Positions 1 to 7,379 of a stretch of 32,341 nucleotides of DNA are shown piece by piece; position 1 is the first letter of the stretch; each line of letters begins with the position of its first letter. The translations under genes were made by a program, and so were the position numbers. The notes under the pieces are model-generated. The model ran no database searches and had not been told where the DNA came from. It saw only the letters and a program-made list of their open reading frames with translations. The stretch spans positions 1 through 32,341 of the forward strand of contig CAADGS010000089.1 of NCBI GenBank assembly GCA_900696615.1, read 5' to 3'. The stretch comes from an uncultured beta proteobacterium (lineage in GTDB: Bacteria > Pseudomonadota > Gammaproteobacteria > Burkholderiales > Nitrosomonadaceae).

Positions 1-125
1 ATCGATATTTCTGTACTTTTACGCGAGTAAATGAAAATATTGTAAAGTTTTACGATTGATTGTGTGCGTAAAATGAATTTTCTACTTCTCAAAGATAAAT
101 CTGGCAAATATTAAACGGGTGTCCG

Positions 126-818
126 ATGTTTTCTTCAGCACACAACACTAGTTCGGGTTTCTGGGATGATTTTTTCGCAAACGACTCTGAGCGATTGAAG
201 CGAGATTATCCATCCATTCAAGAGATTGTCATGACCAGTAAAGAGTTTCTTTATCGCCAAGGGGAGTGTTGTGAGTATGTTTTTTGGATTAAAAGCGGTA
301 TTGTGAAGCTGTCGCATTTGACATTGGAAGGTAGTGAAATTACTACCGCGTTGCTCAAGCACGGCGATATGGCCGGAAATTTAGCTGGTGTTGCGCAGTT
401 CCCGATGGAAAATACTGCGCAACCTATTGGAACCGTGGGATTTTATCGTATGACTTATAACGAGTTCAAGAATCTGTTGTCGCGGCATGCGGAGCTGGCG
501 TGGTATGCTTTTGCAACTACACAGACACGCAAACAACAGCTTGAACGAAAACTGCGTACAATTCTGACACAACCAGTTGAAATACGGCTTGCGTCGATGT
601 TATTGGACCTGGCCGGAATGTTTGGTATTCGCTGCACACACGGCTATGCGCTGGAAATTCATCTGACTCAGCAGGATGTGGCTGATTTGATAGGTGCCAG
701 CCGTTCTGTAGTGAGTACGGTGTTGAATGACTTTCGAAGTCGCGGCATGCTCGATTACACCCGCAATCAGATCTGCATTTACGATGAGGCGCTGACCGAT
801 TTTTGTTCCACACAGTAG
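126..818 (+). CDS. Crp/Fnr-family transcriptional regulator
   Basis: Predicted cytoplasmic DNA-binding regulator of 230 residues, the usual length for the Crp/Fnr family. An N-terminal cyclic-nucleotide-binding-like beta-roll (about residues 30-115, with 'EFLYRQGE' and 'WIKSGIVKLSH') is followed by a long dimerisation helix. The C-terminal winged helix (about 160-220) carries 'LTQQDVADLIGASRSVVS', the family's typical helix-turn-helix. The N-terminal cysteine cluster of oxygen-sensing FNR is not visible; there are only scattered cysteines, so an Fe-S sensor is not supported. The ligand cannot be told from sequence. It sits alone, with about 195 bp before the next gene, and the ATG at 126 has only a weak GGGTG-like ribosome site. 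Family call is secure; targets and effector are unknown. Confidence 0.9.
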   Translation: MFSSAHNTSSGFWDDFFANDSERLKRDYPSIQEIVMTSKEFLYRQGECCEYVFWIKSGIVKLSHLTLEGSEITTALLKHGDMAGNLAGVAQFPMENTAQPIGTVGFYRMTYNEFKNLLSRHAELAWYAFATTQTRKQQLERKLRTILTQPVEIRLASMLLDLAGMFGIRCTHGYALEIHLTQQDVADLIGASRSVVSTVLNDFRSRGMLDYTRNQICIYDEALTDFCSTQ

Positions 819-833
819 TGAGGAAATTTTTTT

Positions 834-869
834 AAGAAATCTCAAAATATACTAAGCAATAGATTTCTT
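834..869. repeat. 9-bp inverted repeat after the Crp/Fnr gene
   Basis: AAGAAATCT (834-842) and AGATTTCTT (861-869) are perfect inverted copies separated by 18 bases, just past the stop of the regulator. The stem is AT-rich, and the T-run lies before rather than after it, so it is a poor intrinsic terminator for the plus strand. It could be a protein-binding dyad or chance in AT-rich DNA. Confidence 0.3.
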
Positions 870-1013
870 TCGATACTCGATACCCTGCTATTGAGGATTC
901 CTTAACGCTAGGGTGTTTTGTAGCTAACAGACAGCTCAATAGAACTGTATTAATGTGCTGAAGATGGTAACCCGCAAGGGTAGTCTAAATTAGTTAACTA
1001 CAGGAGCTATTAC

Positions 1014-1370
1014 ATGAAAAAAATTTCACCCCGCATTCACGGATATTTGGATTTTGTGACGGTTATTCTATTTTTACTTGCTCCGACATTGATCGGATTA
1101 GAGGGATTGCCGGCAATGCTGTCATATGGATTGGCAGGTGTTCATTTGATGGTTACTTTGGCTACCGATTTTCCCTTTGGCATCATCAAGGTTATTCCGT
1201 TTCCCGTGCACGGGTGGATCGAGCGTGCCGTTGGCCCTACGCTGATTGCGGTACCTTTTATTCTGGGTTTTACCGGTGAAGAGGCCGCGCGCAATTTTTA
1301 TATCGCAGCCGGGCTGGTCATTATTGCGGTTGGCTTGCTGACTGATTATCAAGGAAACGTAAGAGATTGA
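1014..1370 (+). CDS. Small four-helix membrane protein, SPW-repeat-like
   Basis: A 118-residue integral inner-membrane protein with about four hydrophobic helices. Two similar units are visible: one begins 'HGYLDFV' near residue 9, the other 'HGWIERAV' near residue 66. Each is an amphipathic start leading into a membrane helix and then a second helix. This internal duplication resembles the SPW-repeat family of small membrane proteins, although the literal Ser-Pro-Trp motif is replaced by His-Gly-aromatic. No catalytic residues are evident and the function is unknown. The start is well supported: 'caggagc' lies 7-8 bases upstream of ATG. It is flanked by intergenic gaps and is probably monocistronic. 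Family assignment is from memory of the pattern and is moderate. Confidence 0.75.
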   Translation: MKKISPRIHGYLDFVTVILFLLAPTLIGLEGLPAMLSYGLAGVHLMVTLATDFPFGIIKVIPFPVHGWIERAVGPTLIAVPFILGFTGEEAARNFYIAAGLVIIAVGLLTDYQGNVRD

Positions 1371-1454
1371 AGTTATTTTCAGCGAAGTAATAGAGGAAGT
1401 GCTTTCTTTATCTCGTTATGCTGCTAAGATTGCTTTTTCTAAGCTATTTCGATC

Positions 1455-2039
1455 ATGAATATCTATGCTATGCGCCATGGGCGTACCAATTATAACGATC
1501 TTGGATTGTGCAACGACGATGCCAGTCAACACGTGTATTTAACCGAATTGGGCATTGCCCAAGCACAGTCGGCGGCACTGGAGCTGCGTGACGTGAAGTT
1601 CCAGCGCGTGATTGTCTCGCCTTTGCCGCGTACAAGGCAAACGGCGGAAATCGTGAATCGCTATCATGGCGTGCCGATCGAAGTGCATGAAGATATCGCT
1701 GATTTGCGCTCAGGATTTGAAGGCAAGCCGGTTGCCGAATATTTTGCCGCAATCAGTCATGATCCACTGAAAGCTCGCGTGAATGGTGGCGAATCGTTGC
1801 TTGATTACAAACAGCGTATTTTGCGGTTCATCGACTGGCTAAAATTGCAGCAACAAGAGACTGTGCTGATCGTTGCTCATGAGGATACCATGCGGGTATT
1901 CGTTGCTTATTTTCAAGGCGGTGTTGAAGATTCACAATTGCGGGATCTTCATTTTGGAAATTGTGAATACCGGCGTTATGTCTTCGATCCTGAAGAAGCG
2001 TTGTTGGGAAATTTTTTTGTAGAGGAAACGAAGTTGTAA
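1455..2039 (+). CDS. Histidine phosphatase family protein (phosphoglycerate mutase-like)
   Basis: A 194-residue cytoplasmic member of the histidine phosphatase superfamily. The catalytic motif 'RHGRT' lies at residues 8-12, with the nucleophilic His phosphorylated during catalysis. The substrate-side arginine region 'SPLPRTRQTAEIV' is present near residue 55, and the second conserved His is in 'IVAHEDTMRVF' near residue 140. This branch includes phosphoglycerate mutases, fructose-2,6-bisphosphatases, alpha-ribazole phosphatase and many general phosphatases, so the substrate cannot be assigned. Length is normal for the small branch. The ATG at 1455 has no clear Shine-Dalgarno. The gene faces the convergent ABC-F gene with about 110 bp between them, and there is no pathway context nearby. 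Confidence 0.85.
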   Translation: MNIYAMRHGRTNYNDLGLCNDDASQHVYLTELGIAQAQSAALELRDVKFQRVIVSPLPRTRQTAEIVNRYHGVPIEVHEDIADLRSGFEGKPVAEYFAAISHDPLKARVNGGESLLDYKQRILRFIDWLKLQQQETVLIVAHEDTMRVFVAYFQGGVEDSQLRDLHFGNCEYRRYVFDPEEALLGNFFVEETKL

Positions 2040-2150
2040 TCGTCTTGAGTGTTTGTCCAGTAGAACGATTTTTTCATTCACTTTCAAGTACTCATAGGCT
2101 TTATACTGGTTTTAATTGTGACTGTCAGGTAATGCTTGATTGATCACATT

Positions 2151-4010
2151 TTAATTTTCTCGTGCTAATTCCAATTCGAGCCAATTATCTTCCAATTGAG
2201 CCATTTTTTTCTCCAATGCTGCATGTACGACATTGAGTTGGGTAATTTCATCGCGAGTGCAATTGATATAAGTAGCCGGATCAGCTAACCGATGCCTGGC
2301 TTCATCTAGTTCTCTTTGCGCGATTGTCAAAGCAGCTTCAAGTTTTAATTGTTTGTTGAGCAGCGCTTTTTTGTTTGGTTTTGCCGCTATAGCTGATTTT
2401 TGGGGTATTTTTTGCGAAGATGATCGGGTTTTTTGAGCTTCTGCTGCGCAACGTGCTTCTATCCAGTTTTGATAGTCATCTAGATCACCCTCAAACAATT
2501 GTACCTTGTTATCAATGATTAACCATAGCTCTTCGGCGACAGCCCGTATCAGACTACGATCATGTGAAACGATAACAATTGCACCTGCATAGGCTTCCAG
2601 TGCTAAGGTTAAAGCATCGCGCATATCCAGATCTAAATGATTGGTGGGTTCATCCATGAGCAGTAAATGGGGTTTTTGCCAGGCCAGTAATGCCAGCGCT
2701 AAGCGGCTTTTTTCTCCTCCAGAGAAGCTGGCTACCGCACGATTTTCACTATCACTTCCAAAACCAAACCGTCCTAAGAAATTGCGTAAATTCAATTCTG
2801 TTTGTTGAGGTGCCAGTTTTCGCAAATGCTGCAGAGGAGTTGCGTGATTATCCAAATTTTCCAATAGATGCTGCGCAAAATATCCAATGTTTAAATTGGG
2901 TGCACTTTCCACGGTACCAAATGTAGGTTTGATTTCCCCAATAAGAAGTTTTATCAACGTGGATTTTCCTGTGCCATTGGCACCTAATAGCGCAATCCGG
3001 CTTCCCGCTTCTAAAACAAGGCTCACATTCTGGTATAACAAATGACCGCCATATCCAAAACTTAGTTCGTTAGTACGTAATAAAACATGGGGACTACGTT
3101 CAGGCGCTTCAAGCGGTAATTCGAAATATCCGTTTTCAACGTGCACAGGCATAATGCGTGTCAATCGTTCCAGGGCTTTGATACGGCTTTGTGCTTGTTT
3201 TGCTTTGGTTGCCTTAGCACGAAAACGGCGCACAAAATCCTCCATATGTGCAATTTTCTTTTGGAACTGCTGGAAAGCGTGTGCATGTTGTGCAAGGCGT
3301 TCGGCGCGTGCGTTTTGAAAATCATCATAATTACCAGTATACGTATCAATCGTAAGGTTGTTGATATGTGCAATGCGATTAACGCATGCATTCAGAAATT
3401 CACGATCGTGTGAAACAATGATCAAGCTTCCAGGATAATGCGAGAGATACTGTTCTAGCCATAGAGTTGCTCCAAGATCCAGGTGATTGGTCGGCTCATC
3501 TAGTAGCAGGAGGTCAGCACGGTGCATAAGAGCGCGTGCCAAGTTTAAGCGCATACGCCAACCGCCTGAGAAATGATTAACAGGTTGCTCTAATGTGTCA
3601 GTGGCAAACCCCAATCCGTTTAATAGTTGTGCCGCTCGCGCTTGCGCTGAATATCCATTAAGCACCTCATATCGCTGTTGCGCTTCAAACCATATGGCAT
3701 CATGCTTGCCTTGCAGTAAAATCTTTTCTAACTGTCGTAATTCGATGTCTCCATCTAGCACAAATTCAATAGTATTCTGGTCAGAAAGAACTGCCTCTTG
3801 TTCGACATAAGCTATAGTTTTGCCAGCCTGCATATTGATGTCGCCGGCATCGGGTTGAATTGCGCCACGAATCAATTTCAACAAGGTGGATTTGCCACAA
3901 CCATTTTGTCCCACTAATCCAATGCGCTGATTGACCGAGATCTGCAGATTGACATTTTTGAGCAGCGTAACGCCATTTTGTAAATAAGTTAAATGCTGAA
4001 TTTCTAACAT
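2151..4010 (-). CDS. yheS: ABC-F family ATPase, YheS-like
   Basis: A 619-residue soluble protein with two ABC ATPase domains and no membrane segments, the hallmark of ABC-F ribosome-associated proteins. Domain 1 has Walker A 'GQNGCGKST' near residue 36, signature 'FSGGWRMRLNLA' and Walker B 'LLLLDEPTNHLDL'. Domain 2 has 'GANGTGKST' near residue 345, 'FSGGEKSRLALALLAW' and 'LLLMDEPTNHLDL'. The interdomain linker contains 'RFRAKATKAKQAQSR', characteristic of the YheS branch, and the C-terminus is a charged coiled coil (about 540-619). Length and order match E. coli YheS (about 637 residues). ABC-F proteins bind the ribosomal E site and act on stalled translation. The ATG at 4010 has no obvious Shine-Dalgarno. 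It is transcribed divergently from the lipid operon. Confidence 0.92.
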   Translation of the reverse strand: MLEIQHLTYLQNGVTLLKNVNLQISVNQRIGLVGQNGCGKSTLLKLIRGAIQPDAGDINMQAGKTIAYVEQEAVLSDQNTIEFVLDGDIELRQLEKILLQGKHDAIWFEAQQRYEVLNGYSAQARAAQLLNGLGFATDTLEQPVNHFSGGWRMRLNLARALMHRADLLLLDEPTNHLDLGATLWLEQYLSHYPGSLIIVSHDREFLNACVNRIAHINNLTIDTYTGNYDDFQNARAERLAQHAHAFQQFQKKIAHMEDFVRRFRAKATKAKQAQSRIKALERLTRIMPVHVENGYFELPLEAPERSPHVLLRTNELSFGYGGHLLYQNVSLVLEAGSRIALLGANGTGKSTLIKLLIGEIKPTFGTVESAPNLNIGYFAQHLLENLDNHATPLQHLRKLAPQQTELNLRNFLGRFGFGSDSENRAVASFSGGEKSRLALALLAWQKPHLLLMDEPTNHLDLDMRDALTLALEAYAGAIVIVSHDRSLIRAVAEELWLIIDNKVQLFEGDLDDYQNWIEARCAAEAQKTRSSSQKIPQKSAIAAKPNKKALLNKQLKLEAALTIAQRELDEARHRLADPATYINCTRDEITQLNVVHAALEKKMAQLEDNWLELELAREN

Positions 4011-4143
4011 AGCTTATTCAAATAATCTTAAGATTCTGAGTTATTGTAAAATACTTTTCACAAGGTAATTTGCTTGAAAAAAAATCAAATTTTAGTTAGT
4101 TCTCGCGATTGTTGTTTTTGAGCAACAGCAAATTAATATTGCC

Positions 4144-4170
4144 TTGACAGGGAAAAGCACCTTATATAAG
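4144..4170 (+). promoter_or_regulatory. Candidate sigma70-type promoter for the sphingolipid operon
   Basis: A consensus -35 TTGACA (4144-4149) is followed after 15 bases by TATAAG (4165-4170). The spacer is a little short, but the -35 is perfect and the position suits transcription of the downstream lipid genes. The 342-bp gap between yheS and the ligase otherwise shows only the dyad at 4176-4196 and a possible small ORF. Confidence 0.4.
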
Positions 4171-4175
4171 CTGCG

Positions 4176-4196
4176 GTGTGGTCAAATATGACACAC
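4176..4196. promoter_or_regulatory. Bulged dyad just downstream of the candidate promoter
   Basis: GTGTgGTCA and TGACACAC are inverted copies around AATA, with one unpaired G at 4180. The dyad starts 6 bases after the proposed -10, so it would overlap the transcription start. That is a typical operator position, or it could form a 5'-end hairpin. No regulator is identified. Confidence 0.35.
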
Positions 4197-4233
4197 TTAT
4201 ATTTATTAAGCAATGTCATTGGTAAGCGTTTGA

Positions 4234-4356
4234 ATGAAAATTTTCCAACCAGCAATAAGATTAGAATTTAATAATCAGAGTTGGCGCGCTCAACCAGAAT
4301 TTCTTGCACATAAACGCAAGGTGATAAGTACAATTACTTCGAGGGGAAGATCTTGA
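4234..4356 (+). CDS. Possible 40-residue leader ORF overlapping the ligase start
   Basis: An ATG at 4234 opens a 40-codon frame (begins MKIFQPAIRLEF, ends SRGRS) absent from the supplied track. Its TGA at 4354-4356 overlaps the TTG start of the acyl ligase at 4353 (TTGA). The overlap would allow translational coupling. The ribosome site of the small ORF is weak, the peptide is basic, and no family is recognised. It may be chance. Confidence 0.25.
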   Translation: MKIFQPAIRLEFNNQSWRAQPEFLAHKRKVISTITSRGRS

Positions 4357-6170
4357 GTTCGACAATAACCAAGTTGAACGCTCCGCTAACGCAAGCGTTT
4401 GATTTTCAGCCTTCAAGCGAATTACAATTTACGCCGACATTCAATACACTAACTCAGCGGTTAGCGGACTTCGATACCCTGACCGGCGCTTTAGAATATG
4501 CAGCAGAGGGAGTAACGGGGTATAACTTTTACGACGCGAAGGGAAATTTACGTTCAGTTCTGCCTTACGGTCAGCTGAGAGATAATGCTCGCGCTAAGGC
4601 CCAGCGCCTATATAGTTTTGATTTACCCCGAGGAAGCCGGGTCGCAATTATTGCTGACACATCTCCGGAATTTGTCGAATTGTTTTTTGCTTGTCGCTAT
4701 GCTGGATTGGTACCTTTTGCTATGCCGATTCCAGTTAATTTAGGTAGTCATGCGATATATGTTCAACAGTTAAGAGGCATGCTTGATAGCGGACAAGCAA
4801 GTATTGCGCTAGCAAATATCGACTATGTTAACTTTCTGGAGGAAGCTGTAGAAGGAGTAAAAAGTATTCAATGGGCTGGAACGCCAAGTAAATTAGCCGA
4901 ATTGCCCGCGATTGATTTGGAATTTCAATCTAATCATCCCGATGAGACTGCTTATTTGCAATTTACCTCTGGCAGTACGCGTGCCCCTAGAGGGGTAGTT
5001 ATTACTGAGCGGGCCTTAATGTGCAATTTGCAAGGTATTGTTCGTAATGGCCTGGAAATAAGACCGGGTGATCGCTCTGCATCATGGTTACCTTTTTACC
5101 ATGATATGGGGTTGGTTGGTTTGGTCTTGGCGCCAATGGTTACACAACTTTCGGTTGATTATTTGGCAACCAGAGACTTTGCAATTCGGCCTTTGCAATG
5201 GCTTAAGTTAATCAGTCGCAACCGTTGTACCGTAGCATTTAGTCAACCATTTGGCCTTAAGCTTTGTACTTTGCGTGCAAGAGAAACTGATCTTAAGGAA
5301 TTAGATCTTAGTTGTTGGCGTGCTGCAGGTATTGGTGCAGAAATGATTCGGCCAGAAACTTTGAGAAACTTTGCGGAAAAATTCGCATCAGCAGGTTTCG
5401 ATGAGAGCGCTTTTTTACCATGCTATGGTCTTGCAGAATCAACATTAGCTGTTACCTTTTCGAGAATTGGTATGGGATGTAAAAGTATTCAAGTAGATAG
5501 TAAGACCCTGATAGATAAAAAAATGGCTGCTAGATTGCAAGCCGATGGCCGTAAACAAAATGAATTTGTAAACTGTGGACGTCCGTTGCCTGGTCATATT
5601 GTTAAAATTGTGAATGAAGATGGAGAACAATTATCAGAAATGATGGTTGGCAGTGTTCTAGTACATGGTGACAGTTTAATGACTGGTTACTATAACAACT
5701 CCGAAGAAACTAACAAGGCACTCAAATCAGGTAATTGGTTAGATACAGGTGATATTGGGTTTCTGTTTGGGGGCGATTTGTTTATTACTGGACGCCGGAC
5801 AGACGTTATTATTGTCAATGGTCGTAATATTCGTGCGCAGGATATCGAAGAATTAGCGGAACAACAACCTGAGGTCAGATCTCGTGAAGCTTCGGCATTT
5901 GGAGTAGATGGTGAAGATGGAGCTACAATTATTGTTTTGGTGATTGAATGTAGGCTTGCTTCTGTAATAGAACGGCAATCATTGACAACGAGGTTGCAGC
6001 AGCTTGTATATATGGCCTTTGGTGTTAATTGTGTTGTCGAATTAGTGCCACCACATACTTTACCAAGAACTTCTTCTGGAAAACTTTCACGGTTTGCAGC
6101 GAAACAAGGATATATCCAAAGGACGAATCTTGGTGGGCAGTTATCTTTTGTAGAGTCAGGCGATAGATAA
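4353..6170 (+). CDS. Fatty acyl-AMP ligase / acyl-ACP synthetase (sphingolipid cluster)
   Basis: A 605-residue member of the adenylate-forming superfamily, fatty acyl-AMP ligase branch. It should activate a fatty acid with ATP to acyl-AMP and, in this context, pass it to the ACP encoded two genes downstream. The phosphate loop is 'YLQFTSGSTRAPRG' (near residue 200). The adenine-binding motif is 'CYGLAESTLAVTF' (near 360), and the hinge region is 'LDTGDIGFLFGGDLFITGRRTD'-like, near 465. The C-terminal lysine motif 'PRTSSGKLSR' is near 578. It corresponds in type to the Caulobacter ceramide-cluster acyl-ACP synthetase. The start is TTG: 'gaggggaaga' lies just upstream and no ATG occurs in a sensible place. 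First gene of a four-gene operon. The chain length of the substrate is unknown. Confidence 0.9.
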   Translation: MSSTITKLNAPLTQAFDFQPSSELQFTPTFNTLTQRLADFDTLTGALEYAAEGVTGYNFYDAKGNLRSVLPYGQLRDNARAKAQRLYSFDLPRGSRVAIIADTSPEFVELFFACRYAGLVPFAMPIPVNLGSHAIYVQQLRGMLDSGQASIALANIDYVNFLEEAVEGVKSIQWAGTPSKLAELPAIDLEFQSNHPDETAYLQFTSGSTRAPRGVVITERALMCNLQGIVRNGLEIRPGDRSASWLPFYHDMGLVGLVLAPMVTQLSVDYLATRDFAIRPLQWLKLISRNRCTVAFSQPFGLKLCTLRARETDLKELDLSCWRAAGIGAEMIRPETLRNFAEKFASAGFDESAFLPCYGLAESTLAVTFSRIGMGCKSIQVDSKTLIDKKMAARLQADGRKQNEFVNCGRPLPGHIVKIVNEDGEQLSEMMVGSVLVHGDSLMTGYYNNSEETNKALKSGNWLDTGDIGFLFGGDLFITGRRTDVIIVNGRNIRAQDIEELAEQQPEVRSREASAFGVDGEDGATIIVLVIECRLASVIERQSLTTRLQQLVYMAFGVNCVVELVPPHTLPRTSSGKLSRFAAKQGYIQRTNLGGQLSFVESGDR

Positions 6171-6180
6171 AAAAAAGGGT

Positions 6181-7092
6181 ATGCCGGAATTAGTAGCTGT
6201 AACAGGTGCTACTGGTTTTATCGGTAAAGTGTTGGTACAGAGACTGATTCAAAGTGGCTGGAGGATCCGTGCTCTTACTAGAAGTAAGCAATATTCAGAT
6301 AGCGAATCTATTCAATGGGTTCATGGTGATCTTGACAGTGCGGTTGCGCTACGTCATTTAGTTGATGGCGTAGCGTTTGTGGTTCATTGTGCCGCTACAG
6401 TAAGGGGTGATTCTTTCAGTAAATTTGAACATATAAATGTCGAAGGCACTAAAAATCTTTTATGCGCGATTACTGAACAAGAAAAATGGCCTCAATTACT
6501 TCACATATCATCTCTAGCTGCAAGAAATCCTGAATTATCCTGGTACGCTGGAAGCAAGTATTTATCTGAGCTGCTACTTACTCAATATTCTGGGTTATTG
6601 TGGACAATTTTTCGCCCTACAGCGGTATATGGTCCTGGTGATAAGGAGTTAAAGCCGCTTTTTCAGGCAATGCATCGTGGGGTGCTTCCTGTAATTGGGG
6701 GAATTCATAATCGATTCGGCTTGCTTCACGTTTATGACCTGGTTGCGGCTATTCAAGCTTGGTTGGTGTCAGAAAAGCCTATCAATGGAATTTTTGAACT
6801 GGATGATGGCACACCAGGTGGATATAGTTATCAAAGTCTATCTGTTTTGGCGCAACGAGTATGGAAACGCCCTATTTATTGTATCACCATACCGGACTTT
6901 TTGATTCGAAGTATCGCGCTGTCAAATCTCTGGCTTGCACGCCTATTGCATTATTCTCCCATGTTAACACCAGGGAAGGTTAATGAATTACAACATAGTA
7001 ACTGGGTATGTAACAACGAACCTTTAACCAGTATACTTCCTACATGGAGGCCGAATATTCGTTTACAAGATGTATTATCTGAAGTAATCTAA
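6181..7092 (+). CDS. NAD(P)-dependent epimerase-like reductase, candidate 3-oxoceramide reductase (CerR-like)
   Basis: A 303-residue extended short-chain dehydrogenase with Rossmann motif 'TGATGFIG' at residues 8-15. It also has the catalytic Tyr/Lys pair in 'WYAGSKYLSE' (Y122, K126), with Ser110/Ser111 in 'HISSLAA' completing the triad. Sequence alone says NAD-dependent epimerase/dehydratase. In the Caulobacter ceramide cluster an enzyme of exactly this class (CerR) reduces the 3-keto group of the sphingoid product, so that role is inferred here from the neighbours. It starts 10 bp after the ligase stop, which implies co-transcription, and the ribosome site is weak ('aaaaggg' almost abutting ATG). 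It could instead act on another 3-keto lipid. Membrane attachment is not clear. Confidence 0.85.
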   Translation: MPELVAVTGATGFIGKVLVQRLIQSGWRIRALTRSKQYSDSESIQWVHGDLDSAVALRHLVDGVAFVVHCAATVRGDSFSKFEHINVEGTKNLLCAITEQEKWPQLLHISSLAARNPELSWYAGSKYLSELLLTQYSGLLWTIFRPTAVYGPGDKELKPLFQAMHRGVLPVIGGIHNRFGLLHVYDLVAAIQAWLVSEKPINGIFELDDGTPGGYSYQSLSVLAQRVWKRPIYCITIPDFLIRSIALSNLWLARLLHYSPMLTPGKVNELQHSNWVCNNEPLTSILPTWRPNIRLQDVLSEVI

Positions 7093-7122
7093 TTTTGAAA
7101 TTTAATTACTATGAGTTAATTT

Positions 7123-7377
7123 ATGACCGAGAACAATTATAATGAGATCATGAAATTACTCTGTGATCGTTTAAAGGTGGTATCGAATTCCAATATTCCA
7201 ATCACTTCCGAAACAAACATAATTAGCCAATTGTCGATTGATTCCATTAAATTACTCAACCTGATTATGGAAATTGAAGATACTTTTGATATTTCAATTC
7301 CTATCAATGCATTAGCCGATGTGCAAACTGTTCGCGAACTAGCAGATCTCGTTTATAAAATTAAGTCAGCATCATAA
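7123..7377 (+). CDS. Acyl carrier protein (dedicated, AcpR-like)
   Basis: An 84-residue acidic helical protein. 'LSIDSIKLLNLI' (residues 37-48) is the phosphopantetheine attachment motif, with Ser41 as the modified residue. Length and pattern are those of a stand-alone ACP. It is not the housekeeping AcpP, which normally sits with fabD/fabG/fabF and has the strict 'DSLD' motif; here the motif is 'DSIK'. Lying between the CerR-like reductase (30 bp upstream) and the SPT-like enzyme (2 bp downstream), it probably carries the fatty acyl group loaded by the upstream ligase for condensation with serine. The carrier identity is firm; the partner assignment is inference from context. Confidence 0.9.
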   Translation: MTENNYNEIMKLLCDRLKVVSNSNIPITSETNIISQLSIDSIKLLNLIMEIEDTFDISIPINALADVQTVRELADLVYKIKSAS

Positions 7378-7379
7378 TA

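Noticed and set aside
517-813. 98-residue minus-strand ORF inside the Crp/Fnr gene
   Set aside because: Shadow of the winged-helix coding region; no motif.
970-981. ACCC-GCAA-GGGT mini hairpin before the membrane protein gene
   Set aside because: The stem is only 4 bp with a GNRA-like loop; too short to call a riboswitch or terminator.
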